From positions 248,001 through 312,000 of the forward strand of contig NZ_CP017560.1 of assembly GCF_001753205.1 (NCBI RefSeq): 64,000 nt of DNA, written 5' to 3'. Position 1 is the stretch's first letter, and every line of letters starts with the position of its first letter. The notes under the pieces were generated by a model. The model was not told the DNA's origin. It did not search any database and was given only the letters and a program-made list of their open reading frames with translations. A program made the position numbers and the translations under genes. Below, piece by piece: positions 44,178-53,198 of this stretch. Source of the stretch: Sporosarcina ureilytica. GTDB lineage: Bacteria > Bacillota > Bacilli > Bacillales_A > Planococcaceae.

Positions 44178-44774
44178 TTGGCTGAATTAAAGTACGAACA
44201 GGTGCTCAATATCCGAACAACTGGCTTAAGAGAGTGGCGAAAAGAAACACATTATCATCGTTATGAAGCAACGCCGTATAAAGCATTGGATGAGCTATTT
44301 AAAGTTTATAAACTAGAGCGATCAGATAGGGTAGTAGATTTTGGATGCGGACGAGGACGTGTCTCTTTTTATATTCACAATCGTTTTAAAATACCGGTCA
44401 CAGGTGTAGAAGTTAATGATTTAACGTTTGATGAAGCACTAGATAACAAGAGAAGTTATCGTTATATTGCAAAGGATATAGAAGCGCCTATTCAATTTGA
44501 CTATGCGCTTGCTGAACAATATGACGTATCTGAAACAGATAACGTATTTTACTTTTTCAATCCGTTTTCTGTCGATATATTTAAAAAAGTAGTACATAAC
44601 ATTTTGAATTCGGTTAAGGTAAATAATCGTCCGATTGATTTAATTTTATATTATCCAACTGGAAGTTATAAAAACTTTATTGCAAAAAATACACCATTTA
44701 AGCTGATGAATAAAGTTAAAGTTCCAGATGCCCGTGATAGAAAAGAAAAGTTTTTAGTCTATCGTTTAGCTTAA
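44178..44774 (+). CDS. Class I SAM-dependent methyltransferase
   Basis: The 198-residue Rossmann methyltransferase has motif I VVDFGCGRGRVSFYIHNRF (about 51-69), the acidic residue in VTGVEVNDLTFDEA and FYFFNPFSVDIF in place of the NPPY-type motif. The substrate is unknown; the NPF motif hints at rRNA, nucleotide or protein-amide methylation. It starts at TTG 44178 after GAGGAATAG. It is monocistronic. Confidence 0.8.
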   Translation: MAELKYEQVLNIRTTGLREWRKETHYHRYEATPYKALDELFKVYKLERSDRVVDFGCGRGRVSFYIHNRFKIPVTGVEVNDLTFDEALDNKRSYRYIAKDIEAPIQFDYALAEQYDVSETDNVFYFFNPFSVDIFKKVVHNILNSVKVNNRPIDLILYYPTGSYKNFIAKNTPFKLMNKVKVPDARDRKEKFLVYRLA

Positions 44775-44780
44775 GCAATG

Positions 44781-44811
44781 CTCTCCTTTGTAAAAGAAGG
44801 GGAGTTTTTTT
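44781..44811 (+). terminator. Terminator after the methyltransferase gene
   Basis: CTCTCCTT-loop-AAGGGGAG followed by TTTTTTT. Confidence 0.75.
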
Positions 44812-44946
44812 GTTTTAAAGTTAAAATAGCATAACGGAATACTTAAAGCCTAGTTACTGTTGTAAAAGTAAGTTTAGAGTTTTTGCCATATTCCCCATTA
44901 ACTTGTTGTACACTAGACTAACAAAGGAATGGAAGGGGGCAATTGG

Positions 44947-46203
44947 TTGAGAAAGTTTACGAAGGTAGAGAACAGTTGGATGATGTATGACTGGGCAAAC
45001 TCCGCTTATTCTGTGATTATTACAACTGCTGTTTTTCCGATTTTCTATAAGTCAGTCGCTTCAAGCGCTGGCGTCAGCAATGCGGATTCTACCGCATATT
45101 TGGGATATGCGGTTGCAATTGCAACGTTTATTTTAGCAATGATCGGCCCGATATTAGGGTCAATTGCAGACTATGAAGGGTTAAAGAAAAAATTCTTCTT
45201 TTTCTTTTTTGCCGTGGGTTCATTGTCAACGTTATCGTTGGCGTTTGTCCCGGAAGGAAATTGGATTTGGTTGTTAATTATTTATACGATTACAGCGGTC
45301 GGTTTTCATGGGGCAAACATTTTCTATGATGCATTTCTTGTAGACGTCACCCCCGCCAATAGAATGGATAATATTTCAGCGAGAGGTTTCGGTTTAGGAT
45401 ATATCGGTAGTGCCATACCTTTTATTATAAGCATCGCGATTATTTTACTTGCAGACAGCGGTGTACTCCCGCTCTCAATGACGATTGCGACGAAGCTGGC
45501 TTTTGTGATTACCGCGATTTGGTGGATTACATTTACCATTCCGATGTTGAAAAATGTCATTCAAATTCACAGTGTTCCACGTGAATCATCAATTATTGTC
45601 GGAAGTTTTAAAAGACTAGGTTCGACATTTAAGGATATTCGAAAGTATCGCCATGTGTTTTTATTTTTAATTGCTTATTTCTTTTATATTGACGGTGTTG
45701 GAACGATTATTTCGATGTCTACCGCTTATGGGACAGATTTAGGGATTAGCGCGACAACGCTCCTAATTGTTTTACTCGTGACACAAATCGTCGCTGCACC
45801 ATTTGCGGTCATTTACGGGCGACTGTCGGATAAGTTCACGGGGAAGAAAATGTTATATGTCGGGATAGGTGTCTATATTATTGTTTGTATTTATGCATTT
45901 TTCATGAAAACGGAACTAGATTTTTGGATTCTTGCCATGCTCGTTGCAACGTCTCAGGGCGGTATTCAATCTTTAAGTCGTTCTTATTTCGCGAAACTTG
46001 TTCCAAAAGAAAAATCCAATGAGTTTTTTGGGTTTTATAATATTTTCGGTAAGTTTGCATCGGTGATGGGTCCGTTATTGCTCGGTGCGACGACACAAAT
46101 TACAGGAAGTTCGTCATATGGGGTCTTTAGTTTAGTGCTCTTATTTATTGTTGGTGGGGTTATTTTAAAATTTGTACCTGAACAAGATGCCGAAGTGGTT
46201 TAA
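44947..46203 (+). CDS. UMF1/Atg22-like major facilitator transporter
   Basis: The 418-residue transporter has about twelve helices. The family hallmark WMMYDWANSAYSVIITTAVFPIFY is at the N-terminus, AFLVDVTPANRMDNISARGFGLGYIGS follows TM4, and SQGGIQSLSRSYFAKLVPKEKSNEFFGFYNIFGKFAS lies near TM10. The UMF1 group resembles vacuolar amino-acid effluxers; the bacterial substrate is unknown. The TTG at 44947 follows AAGGGGGC; ATG 44929 overlaps that site. Confidence 0.85.
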   Translation: MRKFTKVENSWMMYDWANSAYSVIITTAVFPIFYKSVASSAGVSNADSTAYLGYAVAIATFILAMIGPILGSIADYEGLKKKFFFFFFAVGSLSTLSLAFVPEGNWIWLLIIYTITAVGFHGANIFYDAFLVDVTPANRMDNISARGFGLGYIGSAIPFIISIAIILLADSGVLPLSMTIATKLAFVITAIWWITFTIPMLKNVIQIHSVPRESSIIVGSFKRLGSTFKDIRKYRHVFLFLIAYFFYIDGVGTIISMSTAYGTDLGISATTLLIVLLVTQIVAAPFAVIYGRLSDKFTGKKMLYVGIGVYIIVCIYAFFMKTELDFWILAMLVATSQGGIQSLSRSYFAKLVPKEKSNEFFGFYNIFGKFASVMGPLLLGATTQITGSSSYGVFSLVLLFIVGGVILKFVPEQDAEVV

Positions 46204-46212
46204 GATATCGCT

Positions 46213-46253
46213 AAAAAAGTAAGTGGAGAAATTGAAGTCTTCACTTACTTTTT
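46213..46253 (+). terminator. Terminator after the UMF1 transporter
   Basis: AAAAAAGTAAGTG-loop-CACTTACTTTTTT. Confidence 0.85.
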
Positions 46254-46305
46254 TATGCCTGAAGCTTAATGAACGCTTCTACGCTTGAATAAACTAGCTA
46301 TCCAT

Positions 46306-46938
46306 TCATTGCCGACTTTCAAGATAATCAATATGTAAAATACGGAATCCGTTGTTTTCTAGTCTATCTTTGATGTCCTGAATTTCTGCTTCAGACTTTC
46401 CACTTTCTAATGTAATCACGACTCGTCTTGCGACAACGGAGCCATTGTCTAGTGTAAACATGCCTTCAATATTTTCTCCACGGAGTGTTTTCGTTAACTT
46501 TTCAATCATGCCTTTCGCTTCAATCGAGGAAATGGTGATGTTAATTCCACCGGTATGTAAGCCGAAAGCATCTTCTAAAACACTTTCTACTTTGTTATGC
46601 GTCAAAATACCGATGAGTTTCCCATCTTCCACGACGCTAATGAATGGTAATGCTTTGATTTCTAGTAGTGCATTTAAAAATGGAGAACGTTGATGGATGT
46701 ATAGGTCATGGTGTTTCAGTAGGTGATCAATGTTGTTCTTTTCTGCACCATTATTTTCGTAAATGTCTTCCATAACATGCACTTTGTAAACCATTCCTTT
46801 ATAATGGCCCTCCTCATTGACTACTGGAATGCAGCGGTAGCCGCTTTTTTTCAAAGTATCATATACATCTTGAACGCTTTGGTTGTTGTTGACGGTAACG
46901 ACTTCATGTAAATCCAAATATAAATCCCGAACAAACAT
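46306..46938 (-). CDS. CBS-pair protein with C-terminal ACT-like domain (AcuB-like)
   Basis: The 210-residue protein has two CBS motifs (residues about 8-62 with GYRCIPVVNEEGHYKGMVYKVHVMEDI, and about 75-125 with ALPFISVVEDGKLIGILTHNKVESVL). An ACT-like domain follows (about 138-205, GINITISSIEAKGMIEKLTKTL). AcuB of B. subtilis has this order and length, but no acetoin-utilisation genes are nearby. It probably senses an adenine nucleotide or c-di-AMP; this is inferred. The ATG follows AAGGAGGG. Confidence 0.75.
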   Translation of the reverse strand: MFVRDLYLDLHEVVTVNNNQSVQDVYDTLKKSGYRCIPVVNEEGHYKGMVYKVHVMEDIYENNGAEKNNIDHLLKHHDLYIHQRSPFLNALLEIKALPFISVVEDGKLIGILTHNKVESVLEDAFGLHTGGINITISSIEAKGMIEKLTKTLRGENIEGMFTLDNGSVVARRVVITLESGKSEAEIQDIKDRLENNGFRILHIDYLESRQ

Positions 46939-47028
46939 TGCAAGTCCCTCCTTGTGTCAGTTATCAAAATCTTTAGATTACTAGTTAACTATAACATGAA
47001 ATTGTAGAAAGTACTTTATTTTACATAT

Positions 47029-47069
47029 AAAAAGAACCGTGATGAGTGATATGAGTACTCTCCCGGTTC
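47029..47069 (-). terminator. Terminator of the CueP gene
   Basis: GAACCG...CGGTTC with a GAGTACTC inner pair; the T run lies on the minus-strand side. Confidence 0.65.
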
Positions 47070-47084
47070 AAAGTGTCTTCAATG

Positions 47085-47606
47085 TTATGTAAGTTGCATT
47101 GTTGTAATGCATGTGTTGTCGCCTTCAAATGTAGAAATAGTCGATTCAACTGTCTTGTCTTCATGTGTTATTTTAACTTGGTAGTTTTTATCGCGTGGTA
47201 ACCATAAATCGATAAATCCATTTTCTAAAGATGTGATGGTTTCGTCAACGACCACATTGCCGTCCTCGTCTTGGATAAGTACATCAAATTCTTTTTCAAC
47301 GAGCTCTCCTTGACATCCTGTTAAACTATGGATTGCACAGGGATGTGTAGTTTCGACAAAAGGTGCAATGGAAACAAAGAATTCATCACTTGGCAAGTCG
47401 AATGCTGTTTCTTTGCCTTTCTCATTCACAATGAGTTCATGAGATGTAATAGAAGCCGTTACATCGTCTTCAAAGCTTCCGACACTATATTCATGTACCT
47501 TTTCTTTTATATCTTTTACTACACTTTCACCCGATGAATCATTGCTGCAAGCGACTAGCATAAAACTTAGCAATAAAACGAATACTGTCAGTAAACCTTT
47601 TCTCAT
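47085..47606 (-). CDS. CueP-family metal-binding lipoprotein
   Basis: The 173-residue protein has a lipoprotein signal peptide (lipobox LVAC, lipidated Cys about residue 20) and the CueP core FVSIAPFVETTHPCAIHSLTGCQGELVEKEFDV, containing the conserved cysteines that bind copper. CueP in enterics is a periplasmic copper protein; here it should be tethered to the outer face of the membrane. The ATG at 47606 is nine bases from GGAGTG; a longer start at 47663 lacks a ribosome site and would bury the signal peptide. Confidence 0.82.
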   Translation of the reverse strand: MRKGLLTVFVLLLSFMLVACSNDSSGESVVKDIKEKVHEYSVGSFEDDVTASITSHELIVNEKGKETAFDLPSDEFFVSIAPFVETTHPCAIHSLTGCQGELVEKEFDVLIQDEDGNVVVDETITSLENGFIDLWLPRDKNYQVKITHEDKTVESTISTFEGDNTCITTMQLT

Positions 47607-47784
47607 TAGGTATTTCACTCCGTTTCTTGATCCCATATTTTGTTGGTAATGAATTAATTTCAAATCAGTTCTATTATATATATCATAGAATGTATTGCGA
47701 GGCGTATCAACTTTAGGCAGTTATGTAAAAGGAATTAAACCTTCAATTGTGTCAAATGATAGAATAGATGAAGGAGGTAGTTTA

Positions 47785-48429
47785 ATGAATCAGTTATCAA
47801 TGGGGTCATTATTAGATGTTATGGGTGAGTTATTTTCAGATGAAGTATCAATTGCTGTTTCAAATACAAAAGAATATATCTATTATCGGCCGAGTAAACG
47901 GGTGGATTTGAAAATTAATGAGGGTGATTTAGTAAAAGAAGGGACGCTTGCTTACAAGGCAATTGTCCAAAATCAGAAAGTGTCTGAATTTGTTAATAGA
48001 AATATATTTGGTGTTCCTTATCATGGGATGGCGGTACCTTATTATCATGAAGGTCAATTGGCCGGATGCGTCCTTGCCATCTATCCGGCGTATACAGATG
48101 GGAAATCGGTTGTGACAGTGAAGACCCAGGATGGATGGTGTCCCATTTCATTTAAAGATGTTACATACGTTGAAGTTAAAAACAGGAAAACGTTTGTTGT
48201 AGGGAATGGACTGATTGGCACTCATAAAAATACCTTGCAAGAATTCGAATACATCTTGCCAAAGGATTCTTTTGTACGTTGTCACCGCTCCTTTATCGTA
48301 AATGTTCACCATATACAAGAAATTTTTCCTGATACACATTCCACATTTTTACTGGCAATGAAAGATGGTACGAAAATTCCGGTGAGTCAATCGTATTCGA
48401 GTTATTTTAGAAAGTTATTGGGTTTTTAA
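47785..48429 (+). CDS. LytTR-family DNA-binding regulator
   Basis: The 214-residue protein has an N-terminal PAS/GAF-like sensor region (about 1-105) and a C-terminal LytTR domain (about 112-212: GWCPISFKDVTYVEVKNRKTFVV...FVRCHRSFIVNVHHIQEIFPDTHSTFLLAMKDGTKIPVSQSY). There is no receiver domain, so it is a one-component regulator. The ATG at 47785 follows GAAGGAGG. It points at the CoA-transferase gene, whose promoter region holds inverted CCGTAAAC sites, and may control it. Confidence 0.8.
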   Translation: MNQLSMGSLLDVMGELFSDEVSIAVSNTKEYIYYRPSKRVDLKINEGDLVKEGTLAYKAIVQNQKVSEFVNRNIFGVPYHGMAVPYYHEGQLAGCVLAIYPAYTDGKSVVTVKTQDGWCPISFKDVTYVEVKNRKTFVVGNGLIGTHKNTLQEFEYILPKDSFVRCHRSFIVNVHHIQEIFPDTHSTFLLAMKDGTKIPVSQSYSSYFRKLLGF

Positions 48430-48486
48430 CGGATTCTGTTTCAAACGTGATATTTCGTGCTTTAGTGACATTTTTTCTTGTTCCGC

Positions 48487-48518
48487 CCGTAAACTCACTT
48501 TTAGGTTACCGTTTACGG
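48487..48518 (+). promoter_or_regulatory. Inverted CCGTAAAC / GTTTACGG sites before the CoA-transferase
   Basis: CCGTAAAC (48487-48494) and GTTTACGG (48511-48518) face each other across 16 bp; the second is part of the palindrome CCGTTTACGG. Placed 40-70 nt before the CoA-transferase start and next to a LytTR regulator, they are candidate binding sites. Confidence 0.5.
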
Positions 48519-48556
48519 TAGAATTAACTAAAAGTTATGAAAAGGGGCATAAGTTA

Positions 48557-50071
48557 ATGAGAAATCATATGGACCGAATTAGACATGTCCAATTGAAAGA
48601 TGCAATTGTCTCGGCGGAAGAAGCTGCTTCATGGATTGAAGATGGCATGACACTTGGAATAAGTGGTTTTACACGTGCGGGAGATGCGAAAGCCGTTCCG
48701 TTAGCTTTGGTGAAACGTGCGGATACTGAAAAGTTTAAAGTGAATGTCTTTACAGGTGCTTCATTAGGTTCGGATATTGATCGTTTACTCGCAGAAGCTG
48801 GCATTGTCAATAAACGTTTACCATTCCAAGCAGACCCAGTAATGAGGAATAAAATAAATGCTGGGGAACATTTATTTGTCGACCATCATTTATCACACAC
48901 TGCTGAACTAATTCGAGCAGAAGTTATCGAGCCAATCGATTATGCAATTGTGGAAGCGGTTTCAATTACGGAGGATGGAATGTTGATTCCTTCAACTTCT
49001 GTAGGAAATTCACTTGCATTTGCAAAGCATGCAAAATCAATCATTATTGAAATTAATACAGCGCAGACTACAGAGTTAGAAGGCGTGCATGATTTGTATG
49101 ACTTGGAAAAACAAGGCGAAAGAGATCCAATTCAATTAACGAAAGCAGATGATCGAATTGGTACCGTTGGAATTCCAATCGATATCGATAAAGTAAAAGG
49201 TATTGTGTTGACTCATCAACCAGACTCTCCTTCTACAATCGTAGATCCTGATGAGGAAACAGAAATTATGGCTGGTCATTTATTGACATTTTTACGTTCA
49301 GAAATTGCTGCGGGTAGACTGACTGAAAAGCTAGCACCGTTACAATCAGGTATCGGTTCAGTTGCAAATGCGGTTCTTCATGGCATGGTTCAGTCGGAAT
49401 TCGAGGATCTAGAAGTTTACTCTGAAGTGCTTCAAGATGCAGTATTTGATTTAATTGACGCGGGCAAAGTTCGCTTTGCTTCATGTGCTTCCATTACATT
49501 GTCTGAAGAGAAAATGGATAAAGTCTTTAATAATTTCGAAGAATATCGTGATAAGCTTGTGATGCGTCCACAAGAAATGTCCAATCATCCAGAAATTATT
49601 CGTCGTCTCGGATTAATTTCTATTAACACTGCATTAGAGTTAGATATTTACGGAAACGTTAACTCAACGCATGTTTCAGGAACGAAAATGATGAATGGGA
49701 TTGGCGGATCTGGGGACTTTGCTCGTAATGCGAGACTGGCAATATTCGTGACGAAGTCGATTGCGAAGGGCGGCGACATTTCAAGTATCGTGCCATTCGT
49801 TTCTCACGTTGACCATACTGAACATGATGTTGACGTCATCGTTACAGAACAAGGGTATGCAGATTTACGTGGTTTAGCACCAAGAGAACGTGTAGGACTC
49901 ATTATAGAAAACTGTGCACATCCGATGTACAAAGAACAACTGCGTGAGTATTATGAAGAAGCACTTGAAAGAGGCGGTCACACACCTCATGTATTAGAAA
50001 AAGCTTTCTCATGGCATACTAATTTTGCGGAAAACGGTACAATGCTTGAACTTACAAAGGAATACGCTTAA
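48557..50071 (+). CDS. Acetyl-CoA hydrolase/succinate CoA-transferase family protein
   Basis: The 504-residue class I CoA-transferase starts with SAEEAASWIEDGMTLGISGFTRAGDAKAVP. It carries NSTHVSGTKMMNGIGGSGDFARNA, the catalytic Glu in VIVTEQGYADLRGL (about residue 431) and a C-terminal LREYYEEALERGGHTPHVLEKAFSWH. This fits the Cat1/AarC group that exchanges CoA between succinyl-CoA and acetate. The ATG follows AAAAGGGGC. It is monocistronic with a terminator. Confidence 0.9.
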   Translation: MRNHMDRIRHVQLKDAIVSAEEAASWIEDGMTLGISGFTRAGDAKAVPLALVKRADTEKFKVNVFTGASLGSDIDRLLAEAGIVNKRLPFQADPVMRNKINAGEHLFVDHHLSHTAELIRAEVIEPIDYAIVEAVSITEDGMLIPSTSVGNSLAFAKHAKSIIIEINTAQTTELEGVHDLYDLEKQGERDPIQLTKADDRIGTVGIPIDIDKVKGIVLTHQPDSPSTIVDPDEETEIMAGHLLTFLRSEIAAGRLTEKLAPLQSGIGSVANAVLHGMVQSEFEDLEVYSEVLQDAVFDLIDAGKVRFASCASITLSEEKMDKVFNNFEEYRDKLVMRPQEMSNHPEIIRRLGLISINTALELDIYGNVNSTHVSGTKMMNGIGGSGDFARNARLAIFVTKSIAKGGDISSIVPFVSHVDHTEHDVDVIVTEQGYADLRGLAPRERVGLIIENCAHPMYKEQLREYYEEALERGGHTPHVLEKAFSWHTNFAENGTMLELTKEYA

Positions 50072-50078
50072 AAGTCGA

Positions 50079-50108
50079 GAGGTTGTCTATATAGACAGCC
50101 TCTTTTTT
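50079..50108 (+). terminator. Terminator after the CoA-transferase
   Basis: GAGGTTGTCT-atat-AGACAGCCTCTTTTTT. Confidence 0.88.
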
Positions 50109-50122
50109 AATTCAATCATGTC

Positions 50123-50449
50123 CTATTGTGTTGTTTCTTGAAATTCAATGTGAACGACTTCCTCTGATTCAGTAGTAAACTCAATTCTCACCAATACACC
50201 AAACTCTTTGTCCGCTTCTTTTAACCATAATTTAAATTTTGCAATCGTTGTCTTCTCTTTAAATTCGCTTCCTTCATATAGGTAATCAATGATATTCGCA
50301 TTCGGATATTTAAAATGTGTCTCTTTCATCGCAAGTGCTCCCCATTTCGCATAGGCCGGAACTTCAAATTGCGCATACGTATTCATTGGGGTTTGTGTGA
50401 ATGTTGAACTCATAATCATAAAGATGCTAACAATCAATAGTTTTAGCAT
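50123..50449 (-). CDS. DUF3889 family secreted protein (YqzG-like)
   Basis: The 108-residue protein has a signal peptide (MLKLLIVSIFMIMSSTF, possible cleavage after TYA) and the family core VPAYAKWGALAMKETHFKYPNANIIDYLYEG. Small secreted Bacillales proteins of this family have no known function. The start ATG at 50449 was chosen for GAGG at 6-nt spacing and because it places the hydrophobic segment at the N-terminus. Confidence 0.78.
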   Translation of the reverse strand: MLKLLIVSIFMIMSSTFTQTPMNTYAQFEVPAYAKWGALAMKETHFKYPNANIIDYLYEGSEFKEKTTIAKFKLWLKEADKEFGVLVRIEFTTESEEVVHIEFQETTQ

Positions 50450-50677
50450 AAGTGACCTCATCTCCTTGACTATAGGATGAGTCATTTAGATACGATTATG
50501 CCAGGTACTGCTAAACAGGTGCATTACATAGATTACAATACATTGGTAAGTGTTATTTTATTTAAAGGAATGATTTTGCTTTTTTCAACGTAAGCTTACT
50601 CTATATGTGTTTTGAAATAAACATCGTCATAAACTAATATGTCGTTTATTGTCGTGAGGATTAGCTAAGGAGATTTT

Positions 50678-50749
50678 ATGAGCACCTTTCCTGATATCAG
50701 TAGTTTTTCGATCATCTTCATTACCTTAATTAAACATTTAAAACGCTGA
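50678..50749 (+). CDS. 23-residue hydrophobic peptide before the D,D-carboxypeptidase gene
   Basis: ATG 50678 follows AAGGAG at 5-nt spacing. The peptide runs MSTFPDISSFSIIFITLIKH and ends LKR: one hydrophobic stretch and a basic tail. Its TGA is 16 nt before the TTG start of the next gene, so it may be a leader that couples translation, or a small membrane peptide. Nothing else supports it. Confidence 0.4.
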   Translation: MSTFPDISSFSIIFITLIKHLKR

Positions 50750-50765
50750 TGAAAGAGGTTTTTAA

Positions 50766-52325
50766 TTGAAAAAAAGACGCATATGGAAATGGATAAGTGT
50801 AGTTGTTGTACTCTCGTTAATTTTAACGATGTATGTTTGGAAGTCGCGTGGAGATGAACTTGAAATTGAACCGAGTCCCTCAAAAGAAGCGGTATTTCTT
50901 GAATCAACTGCATCTGTCGAACAGATAGCGCTGCATGATGACGAGCAATTCGATGGGATCAATAAAGTGTTACAAGATTCAAGGTTGCAAGGTGCAACCA
51001 CTACAATTAGTATACGTCGTGCATCAGATGGTGAGTTGTTATATGAAAATAATGGTGATGTTCGAGTTCGACCTGCGTCTGTCATGAAATTATTTACAGC
51101 TGCGACCGCATTAGAAAGACTTGGAAGTGATCACGTTTTTAAAACGGCAGTCTATACGGACGGAAAGATTGAAGATGGAATTTTACATGGAGACATTTAT
51201 TTAGTTGGACAAGGTGATCCGACTTTGACACAAGAAGATTTAAATACACTCGCGCAAATGGTTAAGGAAAAAGGTGTTCATACAATTAATGGGAATATTT
51301 ACGGTGATGATACATGGTATGACAATGTTCGTCTGTCTCAGGACTTAAATTGGTCTGATGAACCTTATTACACCGGGGCTCAAATATCTGCATTAACTTT
51401 TTCGCCTAATGAGGATTATGATGCTGGAACAGTGATTGTCGAAGTGTATCCGGGGGCAAAAGCCGGCGAACAAGCGAGCATCGGATTGGTGCCTAAAAAT
51501 GACTATGTTCATATTATGAATGAAACGAAAACCGTTCAGAAAAAGGGGGACAAGTCTCTTACTGCAGAACGGATACATGGAACAAATACGATTGTCGTCA
51601 AAGGGACGATTCCAGTCGGAGGACAAAAGACAAGAATTTGGGCGTCTGTTTGGGAACCGACGATCTATACAGTTCACTTATTCAAAAATACGCTTGAAAA
51701 GCAAGGCATTCAACTACCAACAGTTTACAAAGTAGAACGTAAGACAAGACCAAAGGAGACCTTTCAGTTAGCTGAAAACAGTTCAATACCTTTAGAGGAA
51801 CTGCTCGTTCCTTTTATGAAGCTGAGCAACAACGGCCACGGTGAAGTGTTGGTGAAAGAGATGGGGAAAGTTATCGGTGAAGAAGGCAGTTGGGACAAGG
51901 GACTTGTTGTCATGAATGACACCCTCAACGAAATCGGGCTTGAAACAAATACGATGCTATTTCGGGATGGTTCAGGCATGTCTCATAAAACACTTGTTAC
52001 GACAAACGAAGTGACGAGGTTATTATATGTTGCGCAAGAGAAAAGTTGGTATCCAACATTTTTAGAATCCTTGCCGATTGCTGGATATGATGAAAGATTT
52101 CAGGGCGGCACACTTCGTTATCGAATGTCAAATACAGTCGCAACAGGAAAAGTACGGGCTAAAACTGGGACATTAAACGGCGTCACTTCATTGGCGGGTT
52201 ATGTCGAAAAGTCAGATGGTGATGACCTGATTTTTTCTATTATTATTAATAACCATTTAGACGACTCAACCTATGATGTCATCGATCAAATAGTCGTGAT
52301 GTTGGCAGGAGATGAGGTCAATTAA
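50766..52325 (+). CDS. D-alanyl-D-alanine carboxypeptidase/endopeptidase, S13 (PBP4/DacB) family
   Basis: The 519-residue class C penicillin-binding protein has one N-terminal membrane anchor (about 5-22), SxxK in ASVMKLF (S near 104), SxN in LSNNGHGE (about 353) and KTG in RAKTGTLNG (about 465). It trims or cleaves peptidoglycan cross-links outside the membrane. The TTG start at 50766 gives the MKKRRIWKW basic N-terminus. It is followed by a terminator. Confidence 0.9.
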   Translation: MKKRRIWKWISVVVVLSLILTMYVWKSRGDELEIEPSPSKEAVFLESTASVEQIALHDDEQFDGINKVLQDSRLQGATTTISIRRASDGELLYENNGDVRVRPASVMKLFTAATALERLGSDHVFKTAVYTDGKIEDGILHGDIYLVGQGDPTLTQEDLNTLAQMVKEKGVHTINGNIYGDDTWYDNVRLSQDLNWSDEPYYTGAQISALTFSPNEDYDAGTVIVEVYPGAKAGEQASIGLVPKNDYVHIMNETKTVQKKGDKSLTAERIHGTNTIVVKGTIPVGGQKTRIWASVWEPTIYTVHLFKNTLEKQGIQLPTVYKVERKTRPKETFQLAENSSIPLEELLVPFMKLSNNGHGEVLVKEMGKVIGEEGSWDKGLVVMNDTLNEIGLETNTMLFRDGSGMSHKTLVTTNEVTRLLYVAQEKSWYPTFLESLPIAGYDERFQGGTLRYRMSNTVATGKVRAKTGTLNGVTSLAGYVEKSDGDDLIFSIIINNHLDDSTYDVIDQIVVMLAGDEVN

Positions 52326-52329
52326 AAAC

Positions 52330-52362
52330 ATTCCCACCAAGTATGAGGGTTGGTGGGAATTG
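52330..52362. terminator. Bidirectional terminator
   Basis: TTCCCACCA-loop-TGGTGGGAA followed by TTGTTT between convergent genes. Confidence 0.75.
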
Positions 52363-52370
52363 TTTCTGGT

Positions 52371-53075
52371 TTATTTATTAGGCTTATAGTTCAGCATGGT
52401 AAACATTTCATCAAGTTCTTTTTTTGTCAGGTCACGCCATTGGCCAATTGGTAAATTCCCAAGATGGATGTTGAGAATTCTCGTGCGTTGCAACGTCCTA
52501 ACTGTATAGCCAAGCGCTGAACACATGCGACGAATTTGGCGGTTTAAGCCTTGTGTCAAAGTAATGTTAAATTTACGAGGGCCTAGTTGGCGAACTTTAC
52601 AACGTTTTGTCGTTGTGCCAAGAATTTCAACGCCCGACTCCATTTTACGAATAAATTCTTTCGTAATTGGTTTATCGACGGTGACGATGTATTCTTTTTC
52701 ATGGCCATGTTCTTCACGTAAAATTTCATTGACAATATCCCCGTCATTCGTTAAAAGTAAAAGGCCATTTGAATCTTTGTCGAGTCTTCCAATATGGAAG
52801 ATGCGCAGTGGATGATTAACGAAATCGACGACATTGCCTTCAATATGGCGCTCCGTCGTACTTGTAATGCCAACGGGTTTGTTCAATGCGATGTAAACAA
52901 GCTCTGTTTCAAGTTGAACTGGTTTTCCATCTGCGCGGACATCATCGCCTTCATTGACGCGGCTTCCTAACTCGGCAGGCTGCCCGTTAATCGTAATTCG
53001 CCCATCTTCAATCCACTTATCAGCCCCGCGTCTTGAAACAATTCCGGCCGAGCTCAAAAATTTATTAATTCGCAT
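52371..53075 (-). CDS. rluF: 23S rRNA pseudouridine synthase RluF-like
   Basis: The 234-residue protein has an N-terminal S4 RNA-binding domain (RINKFLSSAGIVSRRGADKWIEDGRITINGQ), the RsuA/RluF catalytic motif HIGRLDKDSNGLLLLTNDGD with the catalytic Asp, and QGLNRQIRRMCSALGYTVRTLQRTRI. RluF isomerises uridine 2604 of 23S rRNA. The ATG at 53075 follows AGGATGA. It is transcribed alone. Confidence 0.9.
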   Translation of the reverse strand: MRINKFLSSAGIVSRRGADKWIEDGRITINGQPAELGSRVNEGDDVRADGKPVQLETELVYIALNKPVGITSTTERHIEGNVVDFVNHPLRIFHIGRLDKDSNGLLLLTNDGDIVNEILREEHGHEKEYIVTVDKPITKEFIRKMESGVEILGTTTKRCKVRQLGPRKFNITLTQGLNRQIRRMCSALGYTVRTLQRTRILNIHLGNLPIGQWRDLTKKELDEMFTMLNYKPNK

Positions 53076-53198
53076 TAGTGTCATCCTATCTATTTACGGT
53101 ATTTTTAACGTTTCCACGGTAAAATCATTATGATATAGTCGACATAAGTTTATCTAACCAATTGGTGAAATTCAATTATAGGGTCCTTCACAAACTAT

